Part shown: positions 12,149-24,232 of the stretch, piece after piece
Numbering within the stretch: the stretch's first letter is position 1
Layout of the letters: every line of letters starts with the position of its first letter
Source: Lolium rigidum
Taxonomy: Eukaryota; Streptophyta; Magnoliopsida; Poales; Poaceae
DNA: 64,000 bases
Reading direction: 5' to 3'
Assembly: GCF_022539505.1 (NCBI RefSeq)
Contig: NC_061513.1
Span: 181,876,017 to 181,940,016, forward strand
Translations under genes and position numbers: made by a program
Notes under the pieces: model-generated
Told to the model about the DNA's origin: nothing
Databases searched by the model: none
Seen by the model: only the letters and a program-made list of their open reading frames with translations

Positions 12149-13309
12149 CTACGCGTAGAAGCGTCGAAGTTGCGCCACGTTCCATGGATTCTTCGTTGGG
12201 ACTCCTGTCTTCTTGTCCTTTATCCTGTATGCTCCTCCCGCAATTACTTCTGTGACGATGTATGGACCGACCCATGGTGACTCGAACTTTTCATGGCTGT
12301 CCTGGGAGAGCCGAAGAACTAAATCTCCTACTTGAAAAGATCTTTGTCGCAAACATCGACTGTGGTAATTTTTCAAATCTTGTTGGTACTTGGTAACTCT
12401 TGACAGCACCTCGTCTCTAGCTTCATCAAGTGCATCAACATCATCTTCTAGCGCCTTTCTCGAGGTTTCTTCATCATACTCCGCCACTCTCGGGGAGTTG
12501 TGTTCTATTTCTATCGGGAGCACTGCCTCGGCTCCATGGACCAGGAAAAACGGGGTTTCCTGTGTTGGGTGTTGTTCATATGCTCCATAAGACACTCGGA
12601 AACTCTTCTGGCCAAGTATGTCGAGCTTTCTCCAGAGGTGTTATCAATCGTTTCTTGATACCATTGCATATGATACCGTTTGCTTTCTCGACTTGACCAT
12701 TGGTTTGCGGATGCGCTACCGACGCAAAGTGCAGTTTGATGCCTACCTCTGCGCAGTATGCTTTGAACTCCTTAGAAGTAAAGTTGCTGCCGTTGTCTGT
12801 GACAATGCTATTGGGAACGCCGAATCGAAAGACAATGCCTTTGACAAAACTGACCACTGATGCTGCGTCTGGCGAGTTTATTGGTTTTGCCTCAATCCAC
12901 TTGGTAAACTTGTCGACAGCCACCAGCATATACTCGTAACCTCCTGACCACGCCTTATGTAGCTTTCCCACCATATCAAGGCCCCACTGAGCAAAAGGCT
13001 ATGACAAGGGTATTGACATTAGTTCTGCTGCCGGAGAATGAGGTTTTGCCGCAAATCTCTGACACGCATCGCAAGTACGTACTACGTACATCCTTTGCAT
13101 CTTCTATTGCTGTCAACTAGTAGAATCCTGCCCTGAAAACTTTGGCTGCTATAGCTCTACTGCTTGCATGATGTCCGCACACCCCCTCATGTACATCCTT
13201 AAGAATAAGCATGCCCTCTTCGGGTGTGACACATCTCTGTAGTACTCCCGAAATACTTCGTTTGTATAGCTCTCCTTTGATCACTGTAAAGGCTTTGGAA
13301 CGTCTGATA
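12149..13309 (-). pseudogene. T1 integrase
   Basis: After the 865-bp solo LTR is removed the pol frame continues ARRVIRRSKAFTVIKGELYK into the integrase. The H2C2 zinc region (VHEGVCGHH ... CDACQRF) is followed by the catalytic core, with Asp in LVAVDKFTKW, Asp in VTDNGSNF and Glu in NGQVEKANG: the DDE triad is intact in sequence. The C-terminal domain has GDLVLRLSQDSHEKFESPWVG and ends WNVAQLRRFYA at 12149. Breaks are present: stops near 13117 and around 13000, and a frame change between the core and C-terminal part near 12590. It would insert the element cDNA; this copy is dead. Confidence 0.85.
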
Positions 13310-13314
13310 ACTCG

Positions 13315-14179
13315 TGATACGGGGCGACCTTCGGTCTCCACCGCATCATGTGCGTCAACATCTACACGTCACGCAAAGGTGAATCTTCTCCTTTATGCGT
13401 TCCTACAAATGTCTCTCCTGAATGGTATGCTACTTCATCCTACGTCATATGACCATGATAGGTATGCATCGCCGAGTATGGAGGAAGTGGATGACGCCAT
13501 GGAGGCTCGAGGACTCAAGGTCAACGTCAAGGTCATGGGAAGCATGGAAGAGATCGTCAAGGAGAAGGGGACGCGCCGCGAAGGCCGGCATTGCCGCCCA
13601 TCTCCACCGGCACTGCCGCCCTACCACTACACCTGAGGATGACGGCCCTGTCGCCCTACCTGCGCCGGCACTACCGCCCCACTGCAAAGAGCATCAAATC
13701 TGAACCCTTTATCCCTTTGTATGCCTAAACTACCCCTCCTTAAGTGGCTCCCTATATATAGGCTCCCACCTCCCCCTTCATTAGGTCAGACATAACTTGA
13801 GTGAGAACTTGGCTTATGCCTCCACCATCCCTCCGGGATTAGGGAAACCCCCTCCTCTCTTAGACACAAATCTATGAGTTGTATCAAGGCACTCCTTATA
13901 TGATTTATCTTTCGCACTTGTGATTCTACCGCGGTCTCTCACACGTGTGACTCCATAGATCGTATATCGGTCTTTCTCTCGGGGATTCTACCTCGTGTCT
14001 CTCCTTGAGGGATTCTATCGTGATAGTGGTTCGGGCTATCGGGAGTAAACCGGAATTGTATCGGGTTGTGTTGCGTGCGTTCGCGTGTGTTCATCGTGTT
14101 CTTCGTGTTCTTCCTCTCCCCGCCTTTCCCTCGGTCAATTCGTGAGATCGGGCAACCCACGTGGCCTTAGGCCGCATCA
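13315..14179 (+). mobile_element. Solo LTR, 865 bp, family not recognised
   Basis: Starts TGATACGG and ends CCGCATCA (near-perfect 8-bp inverted ends) with the 5-bp duplication actcg at 13310-13314 and 14180-14184. Removing it restores the T1 pol frame. A TATATATAGG box near 13753-13762 suggests plus orientation. No internal domain. Short ORFs (for example 13211-13636) cross its border and are not genes. Confidence 0.85.
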
Positions 14180-14184
14180 ACTCG

Positions 14185-16259
14185 CCTTGCTTCAACTGGA
14201 TCTTCGGGTAGTTCTTTCCTTAGGATATACGCTACGTAAGCCTGCATCCAAGGAATTTGCACCATCATTATCACGTGCGGTTCCTCCTCATCTTCCGATG
14301 TGTTTGTTTCTGTTGCTGCTAGAACCCCCGAGACTTTCTCAACCTTCTCCTTCTTCTTCTGCTGCTTCTTCGCCTTTGTTGATCTTTCAGTTATCTCTTC
14401 CCAGAATACACCAGTTGGTATTGCTAAACACTGCGACCCGATGGTTGCTAGAACCTCAGCTTCATCATTGTTGAGCCTGCTGATATGATTTACTTCGCAC
14501 TCGTCGAATAGCTTCTCGAGTTCATTATATACTTCCTTGTATGCTATCATACTTTCATTGACTGCGTCGCATTGATTCATCACCTGTTGAGCCACCAACT
14601 GTGAATCACCGAAGATTTTTAATCGGGTTGCTCCGCAGGCTTTCGCCATCTTCATCCCGTGTATAAGTGCTTCGTACTCCGCCTCATTGTTAGATGCGTT
14701 TGAAAACGTCATCCGTAGCACATATTTCAACTTGTCGCCTTGAGGTGACACGAGTATCACGCCTGCTCCAGCCCCTTCTAGTCTCTTGGACCCATCGAAG
14801 TTCATAGTCCAAGTTCTCGACAAATCTGGAGGTCCTGTGTTTTGTAGCTCCATCCATTCTGCGACGAAATCTGGTAAGATCTGCGACTTTATTACTTTTC
14901 TCTTCTCATATGTGATGTCCCGAGGGGAAATCTCTATTCCCCAAAGGGAGACATGACCCGTAGCTTCCGGGTTGTTTAATATGTTGGATAAGGGCGCCTC
15001 ATTGACCACTATTATTGGGTGCGCCGAAAAATAGTGTCGCAGTTTTCTTGCGGTTGTGAACACTCCATATGCTAACTTCTGGTACTGCGGGTACCGCTGT
15101 TTTGAAGGCGATAATACTTCGCTGATGAAATATACCGGCCGCTGTACTCCATGGAGTTTTCCTTCTTCTTCTCTTTCGACCACAAGTACTGTGCTAACCA
15201 CTTGAGGCGTGGCTGCGATGTATAGTAGGAGAGGTTCCTTTTCCTTAGGCGCCACCAAGATTGGTGGTGTCGAGATTGTGCGCTTGAGGTTCTCGAAAGC
15301 TCTGTCTGCTTCTTCGTTCCACTCAAACTTTTCTCCTTGTTTGATCAGGGTGTAGAACGGCATCGCCTTTTCTCCCAGCCTGGCGATGAATCTGCTTAAA
15401 GCTGCGACTCGCCCAGTCAACTGTTGTATTTCCTTCAACTTTGTTGGCTTCCGCATCGTCACGATGGCTTGGATTTTCTATGGGTTGGTCTCGATTCCTC
15501 TTGCTGAAACTAGAATGCCCAGAAGTTCCCCTGCAGGAACGCCGAAAGAGCATTTTGTCGGGTTCAGCTTGATGCAGAACTTGTCTAGGTTGTCGAAAGT
15601 TTCCTTCAGATCCTCGATCAAGGTTGACCCCTTGTTTGTTGTTATGACGACATCGTCGATGTACACTTGGACGTTCTTGCCAATCTGTGTGGTAAGACAT
15701 TTCTGCATCATCCGTTGATATGTTGCTCCCGCGTTTTTTAACCCGAAGGGCATTGTTCTATAACAGAACACGCCATAAGGTGTGATAAAAGATGTTTTGA
15801 CCTCATCTTCCTCCTTTAATCTGATCTGATTATAACCAGAGTATGCGTCCAAGAAGGAAAGACGTTCACAACCTGCCGTGGAGTCGATAATTTGATCGAT
15901 CCTTAGGAGGGGAAAGTGATCCTTTGGACAATGTTTATTGAGACACGTGAAGTCGACGCACATGCGAAGGACCTCTGTGTTTTTCTTCGAGACCAGCACT
16001 GGGTTAGCTAGCCACGTGGCCTCTGTATGTAGCTCCTTGATAAAACCAGCTTCTCTGAGTCGATTGATTTCTGACAACATAGCTTTGCGGTTTGGTTCCG
16101 AAAAACGGCGCGAAGGTTGTTTAATTGGTTTCGCCATTGGATCCAAGTTAAGGGGGTGCTCGGCAAGTTCCCTGGGTACTCCTGGCATGTCATCTAGACA
16201 CCATGCGAAGATTTCCCAATGCTCATGGAGGAACTCGACGAGCGCTTTTCCTATGTGAG
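14185..16259 (-). pseudogene. T1 reverse transcriptase, RNase H and second (archaeal-type) RNase H
   Basis: The RT (16259-15478) shows VDFTCLNKHCPKDHFPL, FLDAYSGYNQI, MPFGLKNAGATYQR and the active-site YIDD (VQVYIDDVV). An in-frame TAG at 15478-15480 is followed in the same frame by TMRKPTKLKEIQQLTGRV and the standard RNase H (YFISEVLSP ... KLRHYFSAH). Next comes a second RNase H with MNFDGSKRLEGAGAGVILV, NNEAEYEALI and FGDSQLVAQQV, the extra domain diagnostic for Tat. The frame then runs to PEDPVEARRV and crosses the solo LTR into integrase. One stop is the only break over about 2 kb, so pol is much better preserved than gag. Confidence 0.9.
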
Positions 16260-17294
16260 GTCCATGTTTGTTGCAATAGATGTCGTTTTCTTGGGATCTG
16301 TCGGGTGAATCTGCACTTCTTTGGAATCTTTGGTAGTATCAAAGGTGGGCTCCTTGAGCGGCCTCCCTACGTCTGGCAACAAATCATAATCAGTTGTTAG
16401 CCTTGACGCCATATATTCTGCTTGCATCCCGAAAGTCTCTGACAGACGATGAAAATCCTTGTCGCACTTATCAGCTAGCGCAAAACTGCCTTTTACTGTG
16501 ATTGGTCCCTTGGGTCCAGGGAGTCTCCACAACAAGTACGTGTAATGTGGTACCGCCATAAACCTAGCATAGGCTGGTCGTCCCAACAAAGCGTGATACT
16601 GTGACGGGAAATCCACGACTTCAAACTCCAACCTCTCTCTCCTGTAATTTTCTCGGGTTCCAAACTGAACGTCGAGGTTGATCTTTCCCAGTGGGTAGCT
16701 CGGCTTCTCCGGTGTGATACCATGGAAACGCGTATCTGTTGGTAATAAGTTTGCTAGGGATATGTTCATCTTTCTCAATGTATCTGCGCACATGAGGTTT
16801 ATGCTGCTCCCGCCATCAATGAACACTCGTGAAACATCGAATCCTGCAATAACCACTGGTAAGATCAAAGCAGACTGTCCTGGTCGTGGAACCTGTTGCG
16901 GGTGGTCGGCTATAGTGAAGCCGATATCTTGCCCTGACCAGTTCAGGTACTCAATTGTTGGTGGAGGCATCTTCTCTGCCATAAAAACTTGTCGCGATAT
17001 TACTTTTTGAGCTCTGTTGGATGGCCTGCCTTTCTGAATCATCGAGACCGCACCACTGGTGTCGATATAAGGACCTGGTTGTGGAGCTGCCGCCAACTGC
17101 AACTGGTGTCGATTTGCATCGGTGATTGTGGGTGGAGGTGGAAGGTGGATCTCACTCCTTGGCCCCTGGGGGTTTCTACTCACTGCCTGTGTGTTGGTAT
17201 GCCCTGAAAATCTATGTAGTGCTAGAAAAGTTTGACAGTCCTTCTGCAGATGCCCTGACTGCCTCTTTCCATTGTTGTCGAGGTAAAAGTGCAT
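16251..17294 (-). pseudogene. T1 aspartic protease
   Basis: An open frame of 347 codons. It begins with a remnant of gag C-terminus (a GHLQKDCQTFLAL zinc-knuckle-like tail) and a linker. The protease follows: VFIDGGSSINLM carries the active-site D-G-G-S, and ALLGRPAYARFM carries the conserved Leu-Gly-Arg. It would cut the gag-pol polyprotein. A frameshift near 16255 separates it from RT, whose frame reads PHIGKALVEF at that point. The upstream ATG is not a real start, since the protein is made as part of the polyprotein. Confidence 0.82.
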
Positions 17295-17308
17295 TTGGCA
17301 TGGTCCGT

Positions 17309-19430
17309 TTAAGAGATCCTCGGGTGATACATACGGCCTCTGAAACCTTGGTCCATTATTTTTCCTATTGGGACGGGAGCTATCCTTGTAGTCGCTTCGC
17401 TGCTCACCGCTTTTTTGATAATCGTCTCGACTGTTTCCTCCGCTGTTTCCTCGAAAACCAGCCGATATTTGGCCGGGAGCATCATAATCTGAGAAATGTC
17501 GAGGGAATCATCGCCTATTTTGAAATTTTCGGTTGCGCTCATCCTCAGGTGACCTGTGCCGTTTGTTATGAACAGCATCCTCTCCGTCCGCCCAACGATT
17601 CTCTATTTCCATGAGTGCTGTTATTGTTTTCGGGTTGGTTCTTTCCAAGTCCTCGACAAAGTCCCTCCTTCGAATTCCAGCAACAAATGCATCTATTGCT
17701 CTCTCGTCAAATATGTTTTCTGCTGAGTTTTTGATGATGTTCCACCTCTGGATATACATCCTCATCGGTTCGTCATATTTCTGTCTGCAAGCCCTCAGCT
17801 GCTCTAATGATGCGAGTTTCTTGCACGTGGATCGGAAGTTCTTCACAAATATATCCTCGAAACTTTCCCAGCTGTCAACAGAACCAGGAGGCAGCTTCTT
17901 TATCCATGATCGTGCGGCTCCACTCAAATGTACTTGTATGCTCTACATGGTTGTTGCTCTGGTTCCACCCATTAGCTTCACCGTCTCCAGGTAGTCGATT
18001 AGCCAGTCCTCAGGATCTTGCAGGCCATCGAATTTTTTGTAATTATCGGGTAGCTTAAACCCTGATGGAACTCGAGTTTTGCGGACTCGTCTCGTAAAGC
18101 ACGGAAGCCCAAACATATCCTCTTCGTCAACCTCTGGTGAGTGCCGACGTTCCCTTCTTTAGTGTCGCGCTCTGTCAACCCTTGCTTGTGTCGCAGTGTC
18201 TCTTGCCCCACTCGTTCTCGCAGGGTCTTGCACCGCTGCAGTAGGTCGTGGAATATTTTTCCTTGCAGATCCTTCGGGAGGCGTACTTGCGAACGCTGTT
18301 CCCATGGCTCCAACTCCTGCCATGGTCATGTTATAAAGTGCTTCTCTTGGATCTCCGGGAGGTGGCCTGGACGCCAGGATGAAAGCTTGTGTCGCCATAT
18401 ATCCAGCTTCTGGTGTCTTTGGAATAATATTCTCTCTCGTATCTATCGACATAAAGGACATGTCGAGGTTTTGAACTAAGTTCTCCCTCTCAGCCTCGGG
18501 TATATGCTGCAACCGAGATCTTGCCCTGTTTCGAGCTGCTCTGTGACTATCTCCTCCCGAAGTACCTGATTGTCAACTCAACTCAGCTCTTCGCCTGCTT
18601 GACTCGGAAGCCGCGGCTTGCCTCCTATCCAGCTCAACTTTCTGTTTGTCAAGCTCTCGCCTGGCACGAGCAAGTCTATATTGGTACGCTTGCAATTTTT
18701 CAGCTGTAGCAGTTACAGTCATTGGTTTTGTGCCATCAATAGCTCTTGCGACTCTGTCCCAAACTGCCTGCGGAAATTGCACCATCTGTCGTGTTCCACG
18801 TCCGACATATTTGGATCACAAGCCTCGCGTAAGATCAGCGGGATCGACGTACGGATTACCCGCGTTATCGAAGTCCTCTGATGTCTCCTCCTGTAGTCGG
18901 CTTGTATCTCCAATTGCATAGATTTGATGATATTTTGAACTCTGACCTTTGTCGGGATTGGTGACACCGTCGTATAGATCGGCGAAGACCTCTCCAACTG
19001 AAGTGGATTTGTCGATGAAGCTGAAGCTGTCGACGCTGTCTGAGTCGCTGCTTATATTGGAGTCCGCAGACGACTCGAAGGACATGTTGTCGAAGATCTT
19101 GGCGAGCTTTTTGCTTGCCGTAGTTTTGATGAAGCGTGGCGGTGAAATCTCCTCATCGCCTGTCTCGAACGATGACGATGAGTCCGAAAAATTGAAACCT
19201 ACCGCCGACGATCCCGACGAAATCGGAACCTCGAAACGATGCGACCCTTGTTTTCCGACGCGAAAGTGGAACCTTCGGAACGTCATCTCCATAGGCTCCT
19301 CCAAATACGCATATGCATCCAAACGGGAGGGCGGGTGAGGAACAAAACCGACTAGATCAGTTTCGATCCGTTTACCTCTGTCCATCGCGTTGCTTGCCAC
19401 CGAAGATGTCGATGATCTTGAACGTGCCAT
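17309..19430 (-). pseudogene. T1 gag, heavily broken
   Basis: Starts at ATG 19430 (MARSRSSTSSVASN), 27 bp from the primer site. The N-terminal third is Ser/Asp-rich (SSFETGDEEI). A stop at 18816 is followed in the same frame by WDRVARAIDGTKP and a charged helix of ~40 residues, then a stop at 18573, a frameshift, and a Pro/Ala-rich part to 18159. After another frameshift comes the retrotransposon gag domain (17927-17508): WIKKLPPGSVDSWESFED, the F.V..FR motif and NRWADGEDAV. Gag forms the particle. At least four breaks make it non-functional. Confidence 0.8.
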
Positions 19431-19456
19431 CGAGATCAGCTCCTTGTCGCCTCTAA

Positions 19457-19474
19457 TCCCCACGGTCGGCGCCA
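19457..19474 (-). other. T1 primer-binding site
   Basis: The minus strand reads TGGCGCCGACCGTGGGGA directly beside the LTR. Its TGGCGCC start and position are those of a tRNA primer site of Tat elements. The donor tRNA (an Arg tRNA is used by some Tat elements) cannot be settled here. Confidence 0.75.
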
Positions 19475-19476
19475 AT

Positions 19477-19853
19477 TGACAAGGTATTAACTTGTCAATG
19501 CCTACGGATTGTAGACTAGGGTTTAATTGGAAGTAGAGGGCAAGTAGATCTCGAAGGTTCAGCCGGAAAGTACTCAACTACTAGAAAACTAGGGTTGTGT
19601 TGACAATGAAATCGATCCTCTCTTTTTCCTTCGACTCCCCCTTATATAGGAGGCGGAGCCGAAGGTTTCGTGATGTACAAGTTACAGAAACCGGGAGACT
19701 CTTTGAGTTCGTCCCGTAATAGTTACAAGTCATTATTCCTAATACAACTCTATCTTTCCAAACTATCTCTTCAATTGGGCTTCCGGGCTTCACAAACTTC
19801 GGGTCGTGGGCCTTCAATAAACCCCGGGTACCATCTTCGGCAGGCCTATGTCA
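19477..19853 (-). repeat. T1 5' LTR (377 bp)
   Basis: On the minus strand it begins TGACATAGGCCTGCCG and ends ACCTTGTCA. A TATAAG-type box is visible as 'cttatata' near 19651-19658. It is short for the lineage but bounded by the primer site. The duplication partner (ccgag at 19854-19858) lies outside the window on the other side, so the insertion cannot be proven. Confidence 0.8.
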
Positions 19854-22275
19854 CCGAGCACGTCAGAATAAAACAACAGATGTCAAGTCCCATGCACTCT
19901 TGAAGATGTCCGATGTTGCCCTTATTTATAAACATAGTTTGTTGTTACTCTGCATCAAGACACGATCAGTCATGCACATACGAGTTCGAGCATGATAAAC
20001 AGTATGTATGTACTCCCTTCATCCCAGTTGTATTCATGCATTAAACACCGAAAATAGTGAGCGACGGGCTACATAATTACACTAGATATGTGGCTGGAAT
20101 CTCTCAAGAATGTGTGTTCATGCATATATACACACACGCATGCCTATAGAAATACAAAAGGTAAACGTACTTGAACCAGAGTAGCAGTTACTGGCCTGGC
20201 TTATGACAAACCAGATAGATACAATAGTTGTATCATTTGCAGTGCAGCAAAAGCAGACCAACATGTTCAGTTACTTCCAAATTTACATGAACTACTACAT
20301 AATAGAAGGCACTTACTTTTGTAACAAAGAATGAACTAGATAGTAGTTATAATGTCAACAACTATAGAGCATGTATTGCAAACCAACATGCTCAATTATT
20401 TAATTTGGCCATGAACTAAATAATAGCAGCATTTTACTGTCATGGCTAGTAATAAACCGTAAAGGAATTATAATCCGAACTTTGTTGTGTAGGGAATACT
20501 AATCAACGCGTTCAGGGACTTAAAATACGTAACATGATAGCAGACAATTAATTTAGTAGCTCACGACGAACCAGGTACAAATAATAATAATGGTATTACT
20601 TGTACATGAAATGCAGAGTAACATGTTCAGTGACTTCAATTTGGCGCGAACTACGTAATAGGAGGCTGTTACTTTTGTAACAAACAGTGAGCCAAATAGA
20701 AGTTAAGATGGTAAAAGCTATAGAGCAGGAAATGTGAACCAACATGTGCAATTACTTAAAATTGGCCATGAACTAAATAATTGCAGGATGTTACTGTAAT
20801 AGATAGGAATGTACCAGATAGGAATTATAACAGCATCATTCCTGAACGTGTAGTGAAGGGAATGAAAATATCAATATGTTTCGGGACATAAATTTGTAAT
20901 GAGCAATACGCAGAGTTTAGTTAATGCTGGAGCTAAGGATGGACCAGATATAGAATATAGTGGGATCACCTGTGAACTTGTAGAAGAGCTGAAGAGGGAA
21001 TGCAAACCAATATGTTCAACATTCCATGTGTGATTGTCATGCAAAGTAAGAGAAGCGAGTTAATGTTGCAGCTTTTGGAGAACCCGATGGCACACAAAAT
21101 TATTATCGAAGTAGCTAGTGTGACGAGTTTAAATAAATTTGTGCTGCGGGATAGCAGAGCGATAACATGCAGGAACTAATAGTAGTCAGTTACTTTGTTA
21201 GCTTACAACGAAGTAGATATAAATAACAATGGCATCACCTGTAGTACAGGGAATGCAAACCAACATGTTCAGTTAGAACAAGATTGGCATGAACAAACTA
21301 CTAGCAAGCTATAATTTTTGTAACAACGAATGAGCAAGATGGAAGCTATGATGGCTACATCTACAGAGGAGGGAATGCAAACCAAAATGTTCAATCACTT
21401 AAAGTAAGGAATGAACTAGAAAATAGCAGGGTGTTACTGTCATAGCTAGGAATGAACTTAAAGAGCTTCAGACAAACAAGCATCTGAACCCAGAACATGG
21501 TGCTAAAACAAGGGACTTACATTAGAATAAGCACTTTTGTGGGAGTCACTGCAGATCTTCCTAGGATTGACAGATCCGGTGATGAAGTACAATACATGTG
21601 CTACTTGGGGTTGGAGAGATGGCCATTACACTTCATGGTTACTCATCTCATCTGCAAAAACGTAATGGCGCGTCGTTAGCACAAAAAGGTTCCCCCAAGA
21701 TTGAACAGGAGCTTGCAGGCATGCAATAGAAAAGTGACAATAGAAGAGTTTAGATCATGCACAGCGTCGGTGAAGCAGATCCGGTTCACGCACATCGGTG
21801 TCGGTGAGCTAGATCCAATGCGGTGGACGACGGAACTGGCGAAGCGGATCCGGTGGGGTGGACGATACCGCAGCTCAAGCGACTGCGGTAGAATGCTGGA
21901 TGAGTATATGGTTTCGAGGTTCGGCTGGGATGATCCGGTCCGGTTAATGACGGTGTCGATGAAGCGGCTCCGGCAGACAGCCGGATGAGGAGGATCGCGC
22001 AGCCTCGGATAGGCCAGGGAAGTCCGGCGGGGATGTTTCGGTGCGGTGGTCGTGGAGGTGGGAGAGAGAGGGACTTGGGAAGTTTCGGTGGGTGGTCTGA
22101 GGGAAATGAATTTTTTTGGGAGGGTTTCCTGGGCTAGGGAGGTGGTGATCGAAAAAATGACGGGCAGACCCCCCACCAACCGACTTTGTTGTCATCTCCA
22201 CAGGGGTAGAATGGGAATTTGGAAGCGTGTGAAATATTTATATTTTGTGGGTGGAAAGTTTTGCCGCTATGAGAT
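19854..22275. other. Unclassified old repeat region with diverged internal repeats
   Basis: No domain recognised. Several blocks of roughly 350 bp recur in diverged form, marked by 'caacatgttcag' (near 20260, 20610 and 21258), 'tttgtaacaa' (near 20317, 20677 and 21318) and 'gccatgaactaaataat' (near 20411 and 20765). At 21676-22200 the minus strand is GC-richer, open and promoter/leader-like. A possible minus-strand exon lies near 21506-21669, between a tttttgcag acceptor and a gtaagt donor, but its frame is broken. It may be the remains of a DNA transposon gene. Both outer edges are cut by retrotransposons, so no termini are visible. Confidence 0.4.
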
Positions 22276-22775
22276 CTTCAATTTGGCTACGGTCCAAGTA
22301 TAATGATAAAAAAATTGTGAGACCGTACTAGTACCTCTGTTCAAGGCCGAGTGCAAAATCAAATCATCATCACGTTAAATATCGGTCACTACCATGATCA
22401 TGATATATCTCTGAAATTGGCGCATCCGCTAGATCTTGCAAAGTATAATGAGAAAAAATTGTGAGGCCGTACTAGTATTTCTGTTCAAGGCCAAGTGCAA
22501 CATCAAAACATCACCACGTTGAAAATTTGTTACCATGATCATGATCATGATCTATCTCTGAAATTGGCGCATCCGCTAAATCTTGCAAAGTATAATGTTA
22601 AAAAAATTGTGAGAGTGTACTAGTACTTCTGTTCAAGTCCGAGTGCAACATCAAAATCATCATCATGTTGAAAATTTGTTACCATGATCATGATCCATCT
22701 CTCAATTGGCGCATCCGCTAAATCTTGAAAAGTATAATGATAAAAAAAAGTGAGACCGTACTAGTACTTCTGTTC
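22276..22775 (+). repeat. ~143-bp tandem array, left part
   Basis: Three and a partial unit of a repeat with landmarks gtgcaacatcaaatcatc, ttgttaccatgatcatgatc, ttggcgcatccgctaaatc and gaccgtactagtacttctg. Unit starts are near 22346, 22490 and 22640, and the next unit is cut at 22775. The array resumes at 33660 after the 10.9-kb insertion, in the same orientation and register. Confidence 0.9.
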
Positions 22776-24232
22776 AAGGTTGTAATAACCCAGAACAAAG
22801 GATCAGCGAAGGGTAGATTTAGAATTGGGGTGTGCATTTCATCGCAAAATAAGGGAAATTTTCGCACCTTATTACAACTAAACCTAAGAGGGATCGAGGT
22901 TCTCTCTCAATTGCAATTAGGGTTAGGCAATGTGAGTTAAGAATTTCGACATGATCTATTTTGTAACTTGTTTATGTGGGACATGATTTTGAATTGCCAA
23001 GTCATATTGAATTTAAAACTAAAGAAGTAAAAGGTAAACAATATAGAATATGAATTATGAATTCATAATTCAAATACACTTCATAATTCAAATACATTTC
23101 ATAAATCAAATCACTTTGAAGTTCAAATTGCAATATAAGTAAATGATACAATCACAAATGAGCTCATAAGGAAATTTGAGCTTTATTGATATACACACAC
23201 ATACAATGTCTTTACATTATCTATTATACAAGAATTGGATGAATAAAAAGCAAAATAAAAAAGAAAAGTACATGAATTTGAATCCTAGGCTAAAATCCTC
23301 AACTACATGTCTTGGAAGGAGTTGTCTTGGATCATTTTCATCTTTGAAACCTGCAAGAGAGAAGGAATGAACTATACAGGGGGTTAAAACAAAGTCAGTA
23401 ACTAGCCAGGGGTAAAACCAAGTGTCAAGGACACTTGTGCATGTCCAAAACCTGGACAGAACCAGGATAACTATAGGCAAACCAAACCTGAGCCACACAC
23501 AGGGATCAAGTTTCACCAAAGTGACCAAACAGCCCATGGAGCTGTTGTGCAACCAACAGCACAACAAGGCACAGCCTAGTGCCAAGCCATGTCAGGCTTG
23601 TGTGTCACAACAAGAGGAGAAACACAACAGGTATAAAAGGGTAGAAACCCTAGAAGCAATGCACAGGTTGACAGATCAACATTCACCAAGAAACCAGACA
23701 GGAATAATGAGAGTTCATCTCAGTTCTTGCTCAAGAACAGCAACAGCCAATACTAAAACCATTTATCCATCCAAAAATCCAATCGACCAAAACCAGTAGA
23801 AAGATGGGAACTTAACCAAGATCATCAGGAGCTAGGAGGAGAAGGACAAGTAACAAGATCATCAAGCAACTGCTCAACAACAGTTGAGCTTAACCATCTG
23901 GGAGCTGGAACAGGGTATACAGTGGAGAGGATCCAGTGGATCCAATCCAAAATTTCTGCATGACACAAGTCATGGGATGATCAGATGCTCATGGGTGATC
24001 ATCACTTGGTGTTGACCAAGGATCACTTGCAGTAAAGGGAGCAACTAGAGCCTAAAACCCATCCAGACACTATTTTTGTGCACACAAGCAAGCACACATG
24101 CACAGATAGCACCAGTAGAGGGTTTACAAGTAATAGAAGCTACCAAGAACCACCTAGTGAAACCCTAGTCACTCAACTATCAGTAAACCCTAGATTTCTT
24201 CACAGGCAAGCATAATGGCTTTCATATCATGT

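Larger units (their letters stand above)
1..19853 (-). mobile_element. T1: Tat-lineage Ty3/Gypsy retrotransposon, left end outside the window
   Basis: The minus strand encodes gag, protease, RT, RNase H, a second archaeal-type RNase H and integrase in the order 19430 to 12149. That double RNase H arrangement is known for the Tat lineage (Grande, RIRE2, Ogre, Retand). The 5' LTR lies at the right end (19477-19853) with a primer site at 19457-19474. Two spliced antisense ORFs (plus strand, 1-11730) sit between pol and the missing 3' LTR, as in Grande-type elements. Three later insertions (73-6852, 8679-10453, 13315-14179) interrupt it, each with a 5-bp duplication. Many stops and frameshifts in gag make it a decayed copy. 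The left TSD is outside the window, so the outer boundary on the right rests on the TG...CA LTR ends only. Confidence 0.88.

Noticed and set aside
13211..13636. Plus-strand ORF across 13315
   Set aside because: Crosses the border of the 865-bp solo LTR and overlaps T1 integrase on the other strand.
20008..20030. Possible MITE end ('tactcccttcatccc')
   Set aside because: Resembles a Stowaway-like terminus, but no inverted partner or TA duplication was found nearby.
21676..22179. Host gene first exon on the minus strand
   Set aside because: Open and GC-rich, but no recognised domain and no clean continuation; left as leader-like DNA of an unclassified element.
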